From Pempheris klunzingeri (Eukaryota > Chordata > Actinopteri > Acropomatiformes > Pempheridae), in the NCBI RefSeq assembly GCF_042242105.1, contig NC_092035.1:13654977-13718976 (forward strand): a DNA stretch of 64,000 nucleotides, read 5' to 3'. Below are positions 14,001 through 29,000 of this stretch, one piece after another (position 1 is the first letter of the stretch; each line of letters opens with the position of its first letter). A program made the position numbers and the translations under genes. Below the pieces are notes generated by a model. It saw only the letters and a program-made list of their open reading frames with translations, was not told the origin of the DNA and did no database searches.

Positions 14001-17000
14001 TGTCCCCCTGATTAACATAAGCCCTGTTTTTAGCTCTATTCTGCTCCTGAGAGCTCTGTAGCTGCTAAATTCTCCCACTACCTTCACCAGCTAGACTCTT
14101 TACTGAGTCTGCCTGCTGTTCGGTGCCAGGCAGGTGGTGCACAGTCGGGCCTATCAGAGCTCTCTCACCAAAAACAGCTGGCTGCTGCTGCTGCTGCTGA
14201 AAATGATGATTAGCGCGGTGAGAATGAAACAAAACGCTGAGTACAAATTGCTGGCCGTAACACCAAAACAATGAACTGAAAAAGGCTAAAACGCTTCATT
14301 GATCAGCGTTGGAGGTTATTTGGGTTCATTATTATGAGGAAACTCTAAATCATTTTTGAGTAAATGTACTTTATTACTTTCCTCCATCACTATGCTGCCT
14401 CTGTTGTTATCGCTGCCCTCCCCACTCACACCAGCAGCTGGAAACACCACCTGTTCTCAGCAGGTTGTTTGAAGTCATTCTGGGAAATGTAGAAAATCAG
14501 TAACTGAGACACAGGCGGGCGAGACATATTGAAATAAAGTAAGGATAGCAATATTTAATCACAAAATAACTCCTGGAATGCTCTGCTCTGCTCTCATATG
14601 CCACATGACGGTGGATTTGTGGATTTGGGCTTGTAGCCTCAAAGTTGCAGGTTTTAAATGCTGGGAAAGGTTAAAAGAAGCTGTGCTCAGGACCACAGCT
14701 GCACTGTGTGTTATTTTAGTGTCATGATTTGAATTTCCACAGTCAAACAAAGCAAGAGTGGAGTTCAGTAGCGCTGCCTCCATTGGGTGTTACTAGAGGA
14801 GACAAACAAATATGATGAGGACAACGGTCATGTGGCTGTGGGGTAGCTAAAGGCCCAGATCATTTCCATTGAAGTTACTCAGTATATTGATATGGATGAA
14901 TGTGGATGACTGGAGTTGTGTGGCCCAGGATGTTGCTGAGTGAGGTCAAACACACTTGGACTAATTTAAGTTACCTAAATCCTCTCAACCAGTTCCATGG
15001 TTCAGCGCTCTTAACAACCAAATGCTCTCACGTGGAGTGGTTTTAAACCTCCCAGGTACCAGTTGCACTAACGGTTCCTGAGACTATGTATCCGTTAAGA
15101 TGTCTAAATTTGAAGATGCCGTTTCCATTCACATTAGCGCTCCCTGGTCAGACCTTTGTACACGTAGAAACACCAAGCTGCCACATTCAGTGGCACATTC
15201 TGGAGTCTGTTTTGGTTCAAACCCCTGTCTTAGGACTGAAACAGACAACTTTAACTGACTCAAGTTCTGACACAAAAATAGTTTTTCACTTAATATTTAC
15301 CAGCAGTACCTGCAAGGGGAGTTTCTTAGCACAGCTGATTATGGGGACGTAGGCAAATGATGATATAACTTGGTGAACACACGTGAAATCAGTTATAAAT
15401 CTGACTTCTGCATACTGTATGTAATCACTAGCTCACGGTCGTATAAACATTTACACGCTACATAGATCTAATGCATGTGTTCAATGGAGCTCAAAGACTG
15501 TGTCAACATTACGTCAGCTTAGCGCTGAGATGGATCTCAGCGGGGTCCACTCCCTGTTTGAGAGAGGAAGAGAAAACAGGAACAGATTCATGCTCAAATG
15601 TTTGGCATTCCTCACGTCTCCTGAATCAGACTTGAAAAGTTGAGTCCGGTCATATTCATTTTTTTCGCTTTCATCAAATCCGGTGTGGTGACCCGAGCGA
15701 ACAATAGCTGTGTCCTACTAACAACTGTTGTGTGTGTGTATCAAAACCTGATGTATCATCTTCCTCTGTGCCATGGCGCTCCACTTTTGTCCCAAAACTA
15801 TCAACAAAAACAAATCAATAAGCCACACTGTTGCTCTGGTTTATTTTTTAAGAAATTTTAAACTATGTGTTTGTGACCAGTTTTATAAGATCTTCCCTTT
15901 GTCAGTGTGGTTTAGTTGTCGGTCAAATTAAGGCCACAAAACAAGAGAACAGAATACACACTTGTGACCTGAAGGTTATAGCAACAACAGAGTACAGTCT
16001 GTGGTGGGAAATCTTCGACGTACAGCCTGCCTCCAAACTATTTCACAATCAGTAGATGATGAGTGGTTTTCATTACAAGGCTGTCTGCAGCGCACAGCCA
16101 TTAGCAACTGCCCAGGACTCTTTGTGTGAGTGTGTGTGAGTGTGTGTGTGTGTGTGTAAATGGTCCAACCCAGTCTGTCCATCTGTCTAACCTGCCATAT
16201 GTTTTACATCACTGCACTTCGAGAGGAGAAGGGGGGAGCCCGCCAGACCTATGGGTCTAGCGTGTGCACGTGCTGCACAGACACACACACACACACACAC
16301 ACACACATGCATATGCACTGGGCATGCAGGAGAGAGCGTCAGTGTAGAAGGAGGTAAAGTGTTGAGTTATGGATGAGAAATCGCTGGATGGATATTCGAC
16401 TAAATGCGATCAATGTGCTTCATAACCAACAAATTATAAGATTCTAATTCACAACATAAGTTCTTATGGATTTCTGATCCTGCACACATTTGACCGTACA
16501 TATGCGCACATAAAACAGTCACCCAACAGTCTCTTTCATCTTTCAAAGTAGCAAGAGGACCTCAGAAGTCTCACTTCTCGCCTCCCGTCTTCACCCAATC
16601 TGCCCAGATAACTCCGCGCTAGAGAATTTAATTCCTGCCTGGCATCACACTATCTGCCCCGCAGTGCCACTGCCTGTGGGAACACGCTCCTCTGGCCCAG
16701 TGGAAGCCATCAAAGCTCTGGTGTAATGACTGTGAAAGGAATGTTGTTAATTGGCAGCCAGCAGCTCTTGCTAAAGGTTGACTGACAGCAGTGTGCTTTG
16801 GTCAAAGTCGCCCGTGAGTGGCTGGTCAAAGGGACAGGCTGTGTGTGTTGAATGGTTTGTTTTTAGTGAATCTGCAAAAAGTGCAGAGTGAGGAACAGGC
16901 TCTAAAGGTTGTGCTTGAGTATAACTGAAGTGTGTGTGAAGTGTCACATTTTTTTCACACTGGGGTATGCTAATTGGTTACGCATTTTAAAATTTGAATT

Positions 17001-20000
17001 CAGCCATTATCTGCTCACCCTTGAGTTTTTAAGATCACCAAATGCAGGGAAACTTAGCATGATGTGGTGAAACTACAGGGGCTCACATGATGATATGAGA
17101 GTGATATAAATCCTCCCATGTTCCTCTATGAAGAAAGTGAATAGACATACTTTAGAGGCTGCTGTGGCTCAAGAGTCCACTTACCTCAGGGTTGGCTTGG
17201 TTCGAAGTCAGTGTCCTTGAGCAAGACACTAATCCCTGAGTCACTCCTGATGGGCAGGCCGGCGCCATTGCTGTCCATTGAAAGTATACTTCTTTAAAAT
17301 GCGATAAAACATGGGGTAGTAAATGCATATATCCTACCTTTTTGACTGAGACGGGCTAGCTGTTCCCTGATAACTCACCATAAGAAAGCAAATAATAGCA
17401 TTTCCCGAAATGTCAAACATTTCTGTTAACAGGGTCTTATTTTTCCTTTTATGTGGCTAAAACAAAATAGTTCAACAGTTCAAGTGTTGTCGGCTTGAAT
17501 GACCAATATTTTCCACACTGCAGATGTTAACATATCACTGGTGCCATTGGTTTTTACCACTTATAAGAACTTTATTTGATCTGCATACAGATTATACAGG
17601 ACTGAAAGTGAACTAGACGAATGAGGGCAGAGGTACGTTGACTGTATATGCTTGCCAGTGTAAGAATGGGAGATTTATGACAAAACTAGGTCAATGTGCC
17701 ACTGTTTCCTACTCATCTTTGTTGGTTGAGTAGAGAAGCAGAACACTGAGGGGGAGATATGGCGTCCAATAGCTTGGAAGGATTGCCAGCCCAACAGTCT
17801 AGGCGCCCCGAGGCGGCTTTTGCTCCTCTTCTATAGATCCTCGCTCTCTTCTCTCATCCATCTAATAAGGCAAGCAGGGGGAAGAATTAGGACTGCAATA
17901 ATACAGGCTGCAGGACGGAGTTTTTTCCTTTCAGCAACTCAGAAGAACAAAAGTGCAAATTCCTTTCATCTAGTGAGAGGAAGATGATGATGTACTGTAT
18001 GGATGTAAACATCCATTTGTCTTAACCTTATTTGATTTTTCTTTTCTTTCTGTCCTCACATTCCTCATCAATAATACAGCATGATTAGACAAGATGTATC
18101 ATCCTAATACTCCGATATGATTTGATCATCTGGATCATCAGACCATCAGAGAGCGAGTCATGTTCCTCTGCTGAAGTGTTCTTGAGCAAAACACTAATCT
18201 CCACCAGCCCCAGGAGAAAGTCTGTGGCTCACTTTGATCTCTGATCTGGCATCGAAGGACAGTAACAAAGAGAAACGACCCTATGAGGATCAACACAATT
18301 TCATATTATCATGAGGAGCAGTAAAACCAACACTAAACATACACCCAAGACGGGAAATGGGTTTATATATAAACACCATCAGAGTGGATCTATTGTGCCA
18401 ATCTCTTTTTCATGCCTACTTTCCCTTTTTCCCCTCAGATCTCCACCCTGAGGCGCCAGGGCAGGACTCTGTTCTCCACCGTGCCAGACACTGCTGAGAA
18501 AGAAGCTCACTCGCTGTTTGTCCAAGAGGTAAAACTAATACATACCTGGACATAAGCCTGCTTTGTCCATTCTTTATCCCTCCGTCTTGGCCAAAGCCTC
18601 GGCCTCTCTGTCGTGACTGAGGCCCCGCTCTATCCTTTAGTTTGGAGAGCGGCCACGTTTTCTCTCCTTTCACCCAAACACAGGTGCCTCGCCTCTGTCC
18701 AGATAATGCAACTGGCCCTCACACCCTGAAGACCCATCAGATACCAGAGCTCATGAGTTCAGACATAAAACGAGCCAAGGGTTCAGTCTGTTTTGTTCAT
18801 GGTGGATGTATAAAGCAGGGCTGATTAGATTTCAGAGAAAGCTAGTGAAAAAGAAAAGCGTTTGTTGACCACTCGCATGATTTAGAGATAAGGGTAAACC
18901 GATACAGTGCATGTAAGAAATGTTGCCGTTAGCCTTTAAATGAACTTCTATTTGTGTTCCCCGCCCTCACGTTTCCTGACAATGCAGTGGATCGGCCGCA
19001 GATGGAGTCCACAGTTCACTGGTGGTTCACGTCATGTTGTTTCAGAGGAGCCATGTGCAGAGGATGGTTGGGGTGCGGCCTGATAGAGCCTGATAGGGGA
19101 TAGTCCCCCATGGATGCAGCCAGAAATTACATCATAACCACATCTGGAGCAGCTGTGCAGCCTTACACCAACGGGATGATGTGTTTCTGAATTTATTTTT
19201 CCACTTTTTAGTGACCCTTTGCCTCAGTCAACATGTGTATTTTATAAATTCTTAGAATCGGTGAACACATTCATCGTAGTCTGTTCCAAAAGGTCCTGTA
19301 ATCTACCAGTGACTTTTACTATGCAGAAGGAGCGGAAATGTTTTATTATCCAGCTCCCCCTGTAATATTAATCCTGTCCGAATGGGTCTTCTCATGTAAG
19401 GCTTACATGAAATTTGATTTTCTGTTGTGCTTTCCATGCTTGATTTGTGCCAGCATCATTCAGACAGAAACACAGCACTGTTCCAGCGCCTGACATGCAG
19501 GAAGATAAATGTTTGTCTTGCTAATTCAGTTGGATGTAATGCATTTTAGTGGTCTCACCATGTTGTGCCTATTAAAGCTCCTTAACATCTGCCTACAACA
19601 TCCATCCAAGCTAGAAGCCTGAGCCTGTCCGTGCCTGGCCCATGTATTAAAGTACATGTCTTAAATCGCTCCTGTTGAAATGACCCCTCACCTCCCCTTC
19701 CCTCTCTGTCTCTGCAGTGTATCAAAACCTACAAGTCCGACTGGCACGTGGTCAATTACAAGTATGAGGAGTATTCTGGAGACTTCCGCCAGCTCCCAAA
19801 GTGAGTGAGCGTTATTGAGCTAACTGACCGATGCTGTGAGGTGTAGACATTTTTCCTGACAGGTCTGCCATCAGACTGCAGTCTCTATTACTGTAGAATA
19901 CAGTCTACCAAGCTGCTTTCATGCATGAAGCAATAATTGAGCCGATGGTCTGAATCAAAGTCCAAAGAATTTAAGAGTATCATTTTTTTAACTGTGAAAA

Positions 20001-23000
20001 AACAAAGATTCTGGCAGCTAAAGCGAGACATCCGTGCTGCTTCGTCTTTGTGTTAAAGGGGCACTCCACTGATTTTACACATGAAGATCAGTTTATGAGC
20101 CTGTGAAATAATGTCGTCTGCGACCCTGAAGGAATCTTTGTCTAGACTGAGAAACTAACCCCGCTGATGTCACACTGAAGTCATCAGCATTAGCTCAGGA
20201 GAATACACACCTAGGGCTGAAAGCCTGGGCTAAATGTGTTCATTTTCAAAGCAGCATGCCGCCCAGTTGTTTATATGTAACTTTAAATTGTCTCTTTAGT
20301 TTTATATCCATAATTGCATGTGTTGCTTATAGTCTACTGCATAGCACACTATGCTGCAAAGCCCCCCAAGGAATATTGTGGATATTATTGTTGTTCAGTG
20401 AAACTGCCCTCTGTTTACAGCCCAGTGAATGTTTTAGCCAGATCTCTAGAAAGAAGGAAATCTGTGCCTTGGAGGCTACAAGCTCTTCCACAGCAACAAT
20501 AGAGGGCTTCCTATGTTTTCGACCAAAGATAAGCAGAGCTATTCTCGGACTGCTGTTTATTGATATAATTAAAGCTTAAAGGAAATCCCACAATGCCGCA
20601 TGTGTCCTTGGTTGAGCCACTTTCCTTAATGACAGGAATGTGCTTTGCAGATGTTGTGTGTCCATGTTTAAAGTATCGTAGAGTGAAAACCAGACAAGCC
20701 CTGGCCTTGGCCTTGACACTGTTTATGTTAGTAGCTCCCCAGAGCAAGCTGAGTCTTGTAAAGTTCAAAGGGCAAACGGTCCGTCTGGGGTTTGAGCTGT
20801 ACTTAGAGAACAGCTGCAGTATTTTGAGCTACATCCTGTAATAAAAGCCCTGAAATAAAAAAAAATCTGTTGCTATTTTTTTATTCTAAAACATTGATAT
20901 TTCTAGAGGTGAGTCAAGAATTTAGGAATAATGTTTGATCCTTCTCTTATCTTTGAACCACACCAGCCACACGCCTTTTTTAATGTATGTAAATAGCCAA
21001 GGTCCATCCAAATCTATCCAATAGAGATGCTGACGTCCTTGCACATGCTTTCATCACACTTAGAATGAATTATTCCATTTCATTGTACGTCTCTCTGGCC
21101 TGTCCATGACAGCAACATGGAGTCTTTATCAGGTCCAAATCACAGCTGCCAGAAACCTGTCTTGATCTAAGAAGGTTGATCTTATTACACCTGTCCTGAT
21201 ATTTGTGCACTGGCTACCAACACAAGCCAGAGAAGACTTCACAATCCTCTGTCTACTTACTGGGCTTTGCCTTCATCTTTTCAGGGGTAAGGTCTTTGTT
21301 CATAGAGCTCTTCTCCTTTAGAAAAAGCTCCCACTTCAAATTCAGGAAGTGAGCTCTGTTGACATTTTCACCACTAGGTTTAAAGCTCTAAAGTAAAACT
21401 TAAAACTGAAACTTTAAAGCACATCTTTTGTCGATGTGCTACGCTCCGGCTCTGTGTGTTTTTAAATGGGGTGGGTTATGTGCATCCAGGGTTACTGGTT
21501 TTGTGTTTGTGTGAGGTCTAAGCTAGCGTTTCCCTGTGCTTTTAGTAAAGTGTCGAGACCTGAGAAACTGGCAGCTCACCTGTTCGAAGTGGATGAAGAC
21601 GTGGAAAAAGACGAGGCAAGTCCACCACTCCTGATTGTTCTTCCCTCTTCGTTCGGGGAACCCCATTTGTCCAAAGGTCTTCTCACAATTCACTTCTGCT
21701 CAGATGAGGAACACAGTTTGGCTCTTCAATAAACCCTTGAAACCCAGTGACTCTATGAAGGCAACAAGTTTAGCCTTTCTCTAGGCCTCACAAACAAACT
21801 GTTCAAACTCGATCACAAGGGAATGCTGCAGAAACATGATCTTTTAATTCATTGCACAACATAGTATTCAGTCCCCTCCTTTGTTACAATGTTCTCACCA
21901 TTTCCTAGAATAGCTGACATCTTCGTGACATTTGTAGCATTTTAAGAGTACATCCCCTCCCAATAATTGCCTCGCTTCAGGTATTGATTTAACTGAAGGC
22001 CAGTGACCTTTAATGGACACGCCGTCATGGCTGAAATCCCCTGAGATGAAACAAGTGCAATGTCGATGTAAATGTTAATCTTAATGAAGAGCATTCTTCT
22101 TAAGACTGAACAGACAGTCAATGCAGGCCTCTCCTCCCTCTGGCCTTAAGGGCACTCAGCAGATTTTTAAGCTGTGTTTACTTTATTTTAACGGTAGAAT
22201 ATGTGTATTAATGTGTGTTCTTTGCTTTTCCTCCTGCAGGACACAGCCTCCCTCGGATCTCAGAAGGGAGGAGTGTCTAAACACGGCTGGCTGTACAAAG
22301 GCAACATGAACAGTGCAATCAGTGTTACTATGCGGGTGGGTACGGCAACAGCTTGAACCACTAAAGGCAGCGCGGCTTCTCACAACCCCTCCTAATGTTG
22401 TCTGTAGTGACTGTGGTGATTTTGACTGTAATTAAGTACACGGTTTTCAGCCAGCGCGGTCAAAGGGGCACGCCACTGAGGTTCAGTTTACTCAGCACGA
22501 GGACAAAACATGTGAAAACAGTTGTATAATGTCTTCCGAGGCTTCTGACAAAATAACACTGACGATGCCATAGTGGTGTCATCAGGGTTATATAAGGCTC
22601 TGTGCAAAAATATGAAAAAATAACAGTGAACGCACCCATTAAGGCATTAAAAATTACTCATTCATACATCAGAAAACCCTAATACAACATTTGACAAACT
22701 AAAATGAAATACATTTTTGTCTGATGAAGATCTGAGGACTGAAACATTGTAAATACACTGAGTGGGCGAAATGTTTCAGGGTTTCTATAAGGATTTACTA
22801 AGTGTCTTATTGGGTTAAAAGTGTTTCCAATCCATCATAATTAGACCTTATTTCTTCGTATAACATACTCATTAATGCTAGGTGAGTCATCTTCAGTCTA
22901 TTTGTCTTTTTCTGTCAGCACATATGGACATCAAATTAGCCGTTACGTTACGGTAGCCCATAACTTGCCGTGCTTTCTCATTTTACCCTTGAGCTTTCCC

Positions 23001-26000
23001 ATGCTCCATCTCCACCCTTGTGGTATTTTTAGAGAGAAAGAGGCCATTTGGGATGTTAGCGTTCTTTATTTTCATCCTCTAGTCCTTCAAGAGGAGGTAC
23101 TTCCATCTGGCCCAGCTGGGAGATGGATCCTACAACCTCAACTTCTACAAGGATGAGAACACCTCCAAGGAACCCAAAGGAACCATCTTCCTTGACTCGT
23201 GCATGGGGGTTGTTCAGGTAAAGGGCTGCACGCAGTGAGGCCTTTAAAACCACTAAATGAATTTAGAACAAACACTCTTGTAGAAAATTGGCCCTGGATT
23301 GTAATTTAAAAGTTGAAAGGACCATTATGAATGGAATCAATGCTTTCGTTTGTGTTCTTTCAGAACAGCAAAGTGCGTCGGTTTGCATTTGAGCTGAAGA
23401 TGCAGGATAAGAGCACGTTCCTGCTGGCTGCAGACAGTGAAGTCGAGATGGAGGAGTGGATCAGCACCCTCAACAAGATTCTCCACAGCAGCTTCGAACA
23501 GGCCATGCAGGAGAAGAGGAACGGAGACCTGCACGACGGTGTGTTTTTGTCCATTTTTTAAAATTTCTTTGACATCTTGTTTGTTCTCTCTCTGCAGGTC
23601 GGTTATTTTTGCATATATTCATTTATTGCCTGACAGTGCCTTCGTCTGCAGTCGTTTGTCTCCATGGCTTTTGATGCTCGCTGCACCTGTGGGCTTCTTC
23701 AATTCTCCTGTAACCCCTGGAATAATTACTGTCTAGGATGTTTCCCTAGGACACTCACTCATGCTTCATAAACAACTCTAACATCGATACTTTTTCTCAT
23801 GCAATTCTTGTTTTCTCTCCAACAGAGAGGCACAGACCAACATATTACCATATTTTTATCCAGTTGCATCAACTAACAGAGCTCATGTTGATCTTTCCAA
23901 CAGATGAGGAGCATGGAAAAACAGACCTCTCCTCTGGAAGTTTTCAAGACAGCTTTCAGGTAGCCTGTGTTTTCCATCTATAGTAACATGCTAAAACATT
24001 GCTTGCTCTGTTTGACCACACAACAAACCACACCATATGGATTAGTCCACGTATTGTAAAGGTGTTTTGGATGGCTGAAGGTGTGATGTGACTTCACTTG
24101 AAAGGACTCTGAACTGTAACTGGAGCTTTGCTTTCAGTGGAATTGCTAAACAGCTGTATTTCCTGTAAGCAGGTCCCCACATTTCCCTGTTGGTGCTAAC
24201 CAAGCAAACATCTGGTATAGTGTGTATGGTCTCCAAATGTAGAGGCCAGATGAGGCCAACAGTGGTGCAGAACAGGAGTCCGGCAGTGGAACGTGGCAGT
24301 CTAAAATCAAACACTTAAAGGAGTAGTCTTTGATTGGCTGTGTTTACCAAGTCAAACATATAGAGGAAAACCTTATTTAACAGTATTTTTATATCAAAAC
24401 ACGATCAAATGTGACTGCATGTAATGTGAAGACCTCACAGATATTTATCAGCTCTACAGGGTTAGTGACCAGCTGATGAACATATTGGAACATTTAGCAG
24501 CTAAAGAACCAGATATTTTAATTAGCACTTGGTGGAGACCAAAAGAGAGTCAATACTGGACGTTTGTCATCATTCATCAAACATGGCTGTAAATTGAATG
24601 AATTCTAATATTGCTCTGCGACTGCTGGACATAGCCATAGCCATACTTTGAAGGTGATAATGGTTCAGTGTTGTGTTTACAGGTTGTTGTAGTGCCTCCA
24701 AGTGGTACAAACAGAGCATATAGAGCAACTAAAGAGTTTGACAAAATACATACTGGCATATAAATACAGTCCTTTAACTTGATAATGTATATCCAGCTAA
24801 GGCCTCCGACGTGGACAGCATGATCATATCCATCCCACTTCCTTTTCAAATAACTGGACATGTTTTTTCTTCACAGACTGCCAGAGATATTGAGTCCAAA
24901 ATGAGGAGTGAAGCTCGCTTGAAGCTATTCACTTTGGACCCCGACACACAGGTGAGTATGATATCTAACCACGCAGCAGTGCATTTTGTATGAGAGCTGT
25001 TTTAATTCTCACTTGCACCGCAGTCAGTTTTGCTCCTGTCAGTCAGTGATTTCTTGACCAAAGGTTTCTGTTTTGGCGATTTTGACATCATCTACTGTTT
25101 TCACAGAAACTGGACTTCTCTGGCATTGAGCCAGACGTGCGGCAGTTTGAAGAGAAGTTCGGGAAGAGGGTCCTGGTCAGCTGTCACGACCTGTCATTCA
25201 ACCTGCAGGGCTGTGTAGCAGAAAATGAAGAAGGACCAACAACGAATGTGTGTTTCACTGAAAAACAAACAGTGTCATATATACTTCCATATGTCAGAGG
25301 TGTTAATTAGAAACTGCCGAGTGTGTTTTTATTGATGTTGATATAGAAGGCACACTTCACATGCATTTCAAGTACGGACGCACACTTCCAGCATAATTCC
25401 AGGAAATGTCCTTCAGCAAACGAGGGCGAGGTTTAAATCAGTTAAGAAGATCACAGACAGTTCAGATGGCCCACTTGGCTGGCCCCTGTCAAAACTGGTG
25501 TTGCTGGCACAAGGAATGGCAGCTACCATGGCAACCGGCCTGGGCCTCCCACCATGCATTAGCACCAGTCTGAGGCTGGTTTCCTGCCGTCACTCCTCAA
25601 GGTCTCTGTCTCCGTAGGAGGACTCCTTCTACACTCAGCCCTCAGCTGAGAAACCACAGCTATTCGCTCTGCTACTCACACACACATACACACACATACA
25701 CACACACACAAATGGGTTTGTGTAATGGAAATGCTTGGTGGAAAAAGTGAATGGGAAGATAAATCACATCAATGGTACATTTGGACTTGATGGAAAATGA
25801 GAAGTGCATTAGGAAGGATGTGCATCACCTAAATTGTCACTTTCTTTTTTCTTTCCTCCACTCTTTCTTTCTCTCATTTTACTACTCTCATGACAAAAAT
25901 ATTTTCCATCATCTCCTCTTTCATCAAAGGTGGAGCCTTTTTATGTAGTCCTGTCCCTCTTCGACGTCCAGAACAGTAGGAAGATCTCTGCCGACTTCCA

Positions 26001-29000
26001 TGTGGATCTCAACCACCCTTTGGTCCGACAAATGACTTCTGGCTCTAGTAGCGGACAGGACTTGCTCATCAATGGCTGTGGTGATGGACCTGTGGCTGGC
26101 CACAGGCAGGCTAGTGGGCTTCCAGAGGGGGCTCTCCAGTACCCCAGACAAGGGGTGTTCTCTGTCACCTGCCCCCATCCAGAGATCTTCCTGGTGGCCA
26201 GGATTGAGAAGGTCCTGCAGGGGGGGATCACCCACTGCACCGAACCCTACATGAAGAGCTCAGACTCCACCAAGGTACAGAGATTAGCAGAGACAACAAG
26301 GATCAATTAAAGTGTGCTCAAGTCATCTCAAGTGATTAATTACTGAAACGAATCCCGCTCTCCTGCGTACGTGTAGATGGCTCAAAAGGTGCTGAAGAAC
26401 GCTAAAACAGCCTGCAGCAGACTGGGACAGTACAGGATGCCATTCGCCTGGGCTGCAAGGTATGAAAAGCATTGTGTATTTCTTCATCTTTGTCTCAAAA
26501 AAGGTAGACACTTGCTTTGTGGCAGAGAGCTCAGTGAGACTACCACCAGCAGCTTGTTAGCTAAGCTTAGCATAAAGACAGGAAACAGCAGGAAGCAGCT
26601 AGCCTGGCTCTGTCCAAAAGCTGCAAAATCCATCTACCAGCACCTCTGGATCTCATTAGTTAACTCAATTCATTTCATTTCTAATCCATACAAAATTTAA
26701 AGTGTAAAAACCATTAGCCATTTTTGCTGTTTAGATTGCAAAAATGGCTGGCAGGCACTCCTTCTCTCGGCCCCATCGGACCCATAAATAGACTCATACA
26801 CTTACTTACTGATGATTACTTGCAGCTTCTAAAGATCAAGGGGACTTATTCTTCTTTGCCACAGTACCACACAGTGATTCAGATTTTGGATACTGCACAT
26901 AAACTGACTGAAAACTGTCAAAAAAAAAAAGTTAACCCGCTGGGAGTTACAAATCCTTAAACCACTAGAGTGGAACTGAAATGACCTCCTCCTCCAGTAG
27001 ATTCAATGATTTTTCTTTCTGTCTCTGCAGGCCTGTGTTCAAAGATGCGTCAGGAACTTTGGACAAAAGCGCTCGTTTCTCGGCTCTCTACAGGCAGGAC
27101 AGCAGCAAGCTGTCAGACGAGGACATGTTCAAACTGCTCACAGACTTCAGAAAGTACGCTTTGTTTCCTCTCTCCAAGATACCACTATTACTGGTTTTTA
27201 ATACATTTTGTAATTGTTGTTTCTGTCTCTGTTTTCCCGACAGACCAGAGAAAATGGCCAAACTCCCTGTCCTCTTAGGGAACTTAGACGTAACTATTGA
27301 CAATGTGGCCCCGGATGTAACCAGTAAACCCTCTAAATATTTACAAAATCACCTGTAACCATCTATTTATAATCGCCAGACTGTAACCCTGAACCCTGTA
27401 ACTCCTCTTGTTTCCTGTCTGCAGACTGTGTCACGTCCTCCTACATCCCTGTGAGGAACTTTGAAGGCAACGGGCCAGGCAGCGCTCTTCTGGAAGTGGA
27501 GGAATTTGTCCCCTGCATCGCCAAGTGCTCCCAACCATTCACCATCTATAAAAACCACCTCTATGTGTACCCAAAACACCTCAAATATGACGGACAGAAA
27601 TCCTTTGCTAAGGTACCGGCAGTATGGATGCTTTCCTGTTGGTGGATACATGATCAGTGTTTTATCCTTTACATGTGAGATACAGTAAAATCCCTCCAAA
27701 GCATATGACTTGTCCTATTTGGGAAGTGATGCTCTTGCTTGGCTTGTATTCTCTGATCATCAACATTATGTGCTCCTGTATAGCCAACAAGACAACTGGC
27801 AGCTGCCTCAGGCTCGTTCTGCCAAGCAGCAGAGCTGGATAGAATTATCCTTCACAGAGGAGCAGCTTCTGATTAATACATTAATACTGGGTTGATATTT
27901 TCGCTAGGTCAGCTCCTTACAGGAAACCAACCTGCCTTCTCTCTGTCCTCCTTATATTAAATGAGAGCTGGCAATCCTTCACCTGAAATATTTCCCCTCT
28001 CTTAATACAACTAATGGATATCTGGAATGGACGCAGTAGTCTCTGGCAAAAAGTGGTTCTGGGTCAGTAGAGAGATCTTTGAACTGGTTCTTGCTTTTAT
28101 AACTGTCTTTAACTTTTGTCTCTCCTGCTCAGGCGAGGAATATCGCCGTTTCCATTGAATTCAAGGATTCTGATGAGGAGGAGGCCCAGCCGCTGAAGGT
28201 ACGTTTGACTTGGACTCAACTCGAGACTCGAGTGTGGTGAATTCTGACTAAAAGACTTGCGACTCAGCTTTGACTTTAATGCCACTGACTTGTGAAATCA
28301 CTTTGACTTTTTGATCTGGAACGACTTGATATCTTTCCCGAGCCCAAATAATGAAATTTAAAAGCATGTAGAATGGAAACTTCTGGCTGTTTGTCTGGTT
28401 AACGTGGTCTCTGCAGGCTGCAGGTTCACTAGATCATTTTGATTTGAAATGTTAGAAGAGATTTATTTGAAATTAATAAATACACATTTATTGTTTTTGT
28501 AAATGTACCTTTAGTGTAGGACGCGTCACTTGTTGGTCTTGGCTTTGGTCTTCACTTCAGACTTCATAGCCAAACCAAGAACTAGCACTGTATTCACTGA
28601 ACCAGGTAGCCACGACTGTGTTTAGAAACATGCACTCACATCTCTCTCTCCTGCTTTTTGAATTGACTGCAGTGCATCTACGGTCGTCCTGGAGGTCCTC
28701 TGTTCAGCAAACAGGCGTGTGCAGCCGTCCTGCACCACCAGCAGAACCCTGAGTTCTATGATGAGGTATTTCTATGCTCATGCTCTTACACGATAATCAA
28801 AGTTTCATTGTAATATGCTTATTACTGGCTGAAAGCATTGGTGGAAAGAGCTAGATAACCTAGCTAGATAATGCACTAAGAGATATCCTCAAAGTCAAAA
28901 AGTTACAGTTAGTGTGTTTTGAAGTAAAGGGCTCCCGCTCACTGCCTCTCATGTTGTTCGAGCACAGTTCAGTTCTACACTGAATCCTCACTGGAAATGC

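Noticed and set aside
17195..17225. B-box-like GGTTCGAAG suggesting a tRNA gene
   Set aside because: No cloverleaf or A box at the right distance; it is part of a dispersed repeat.
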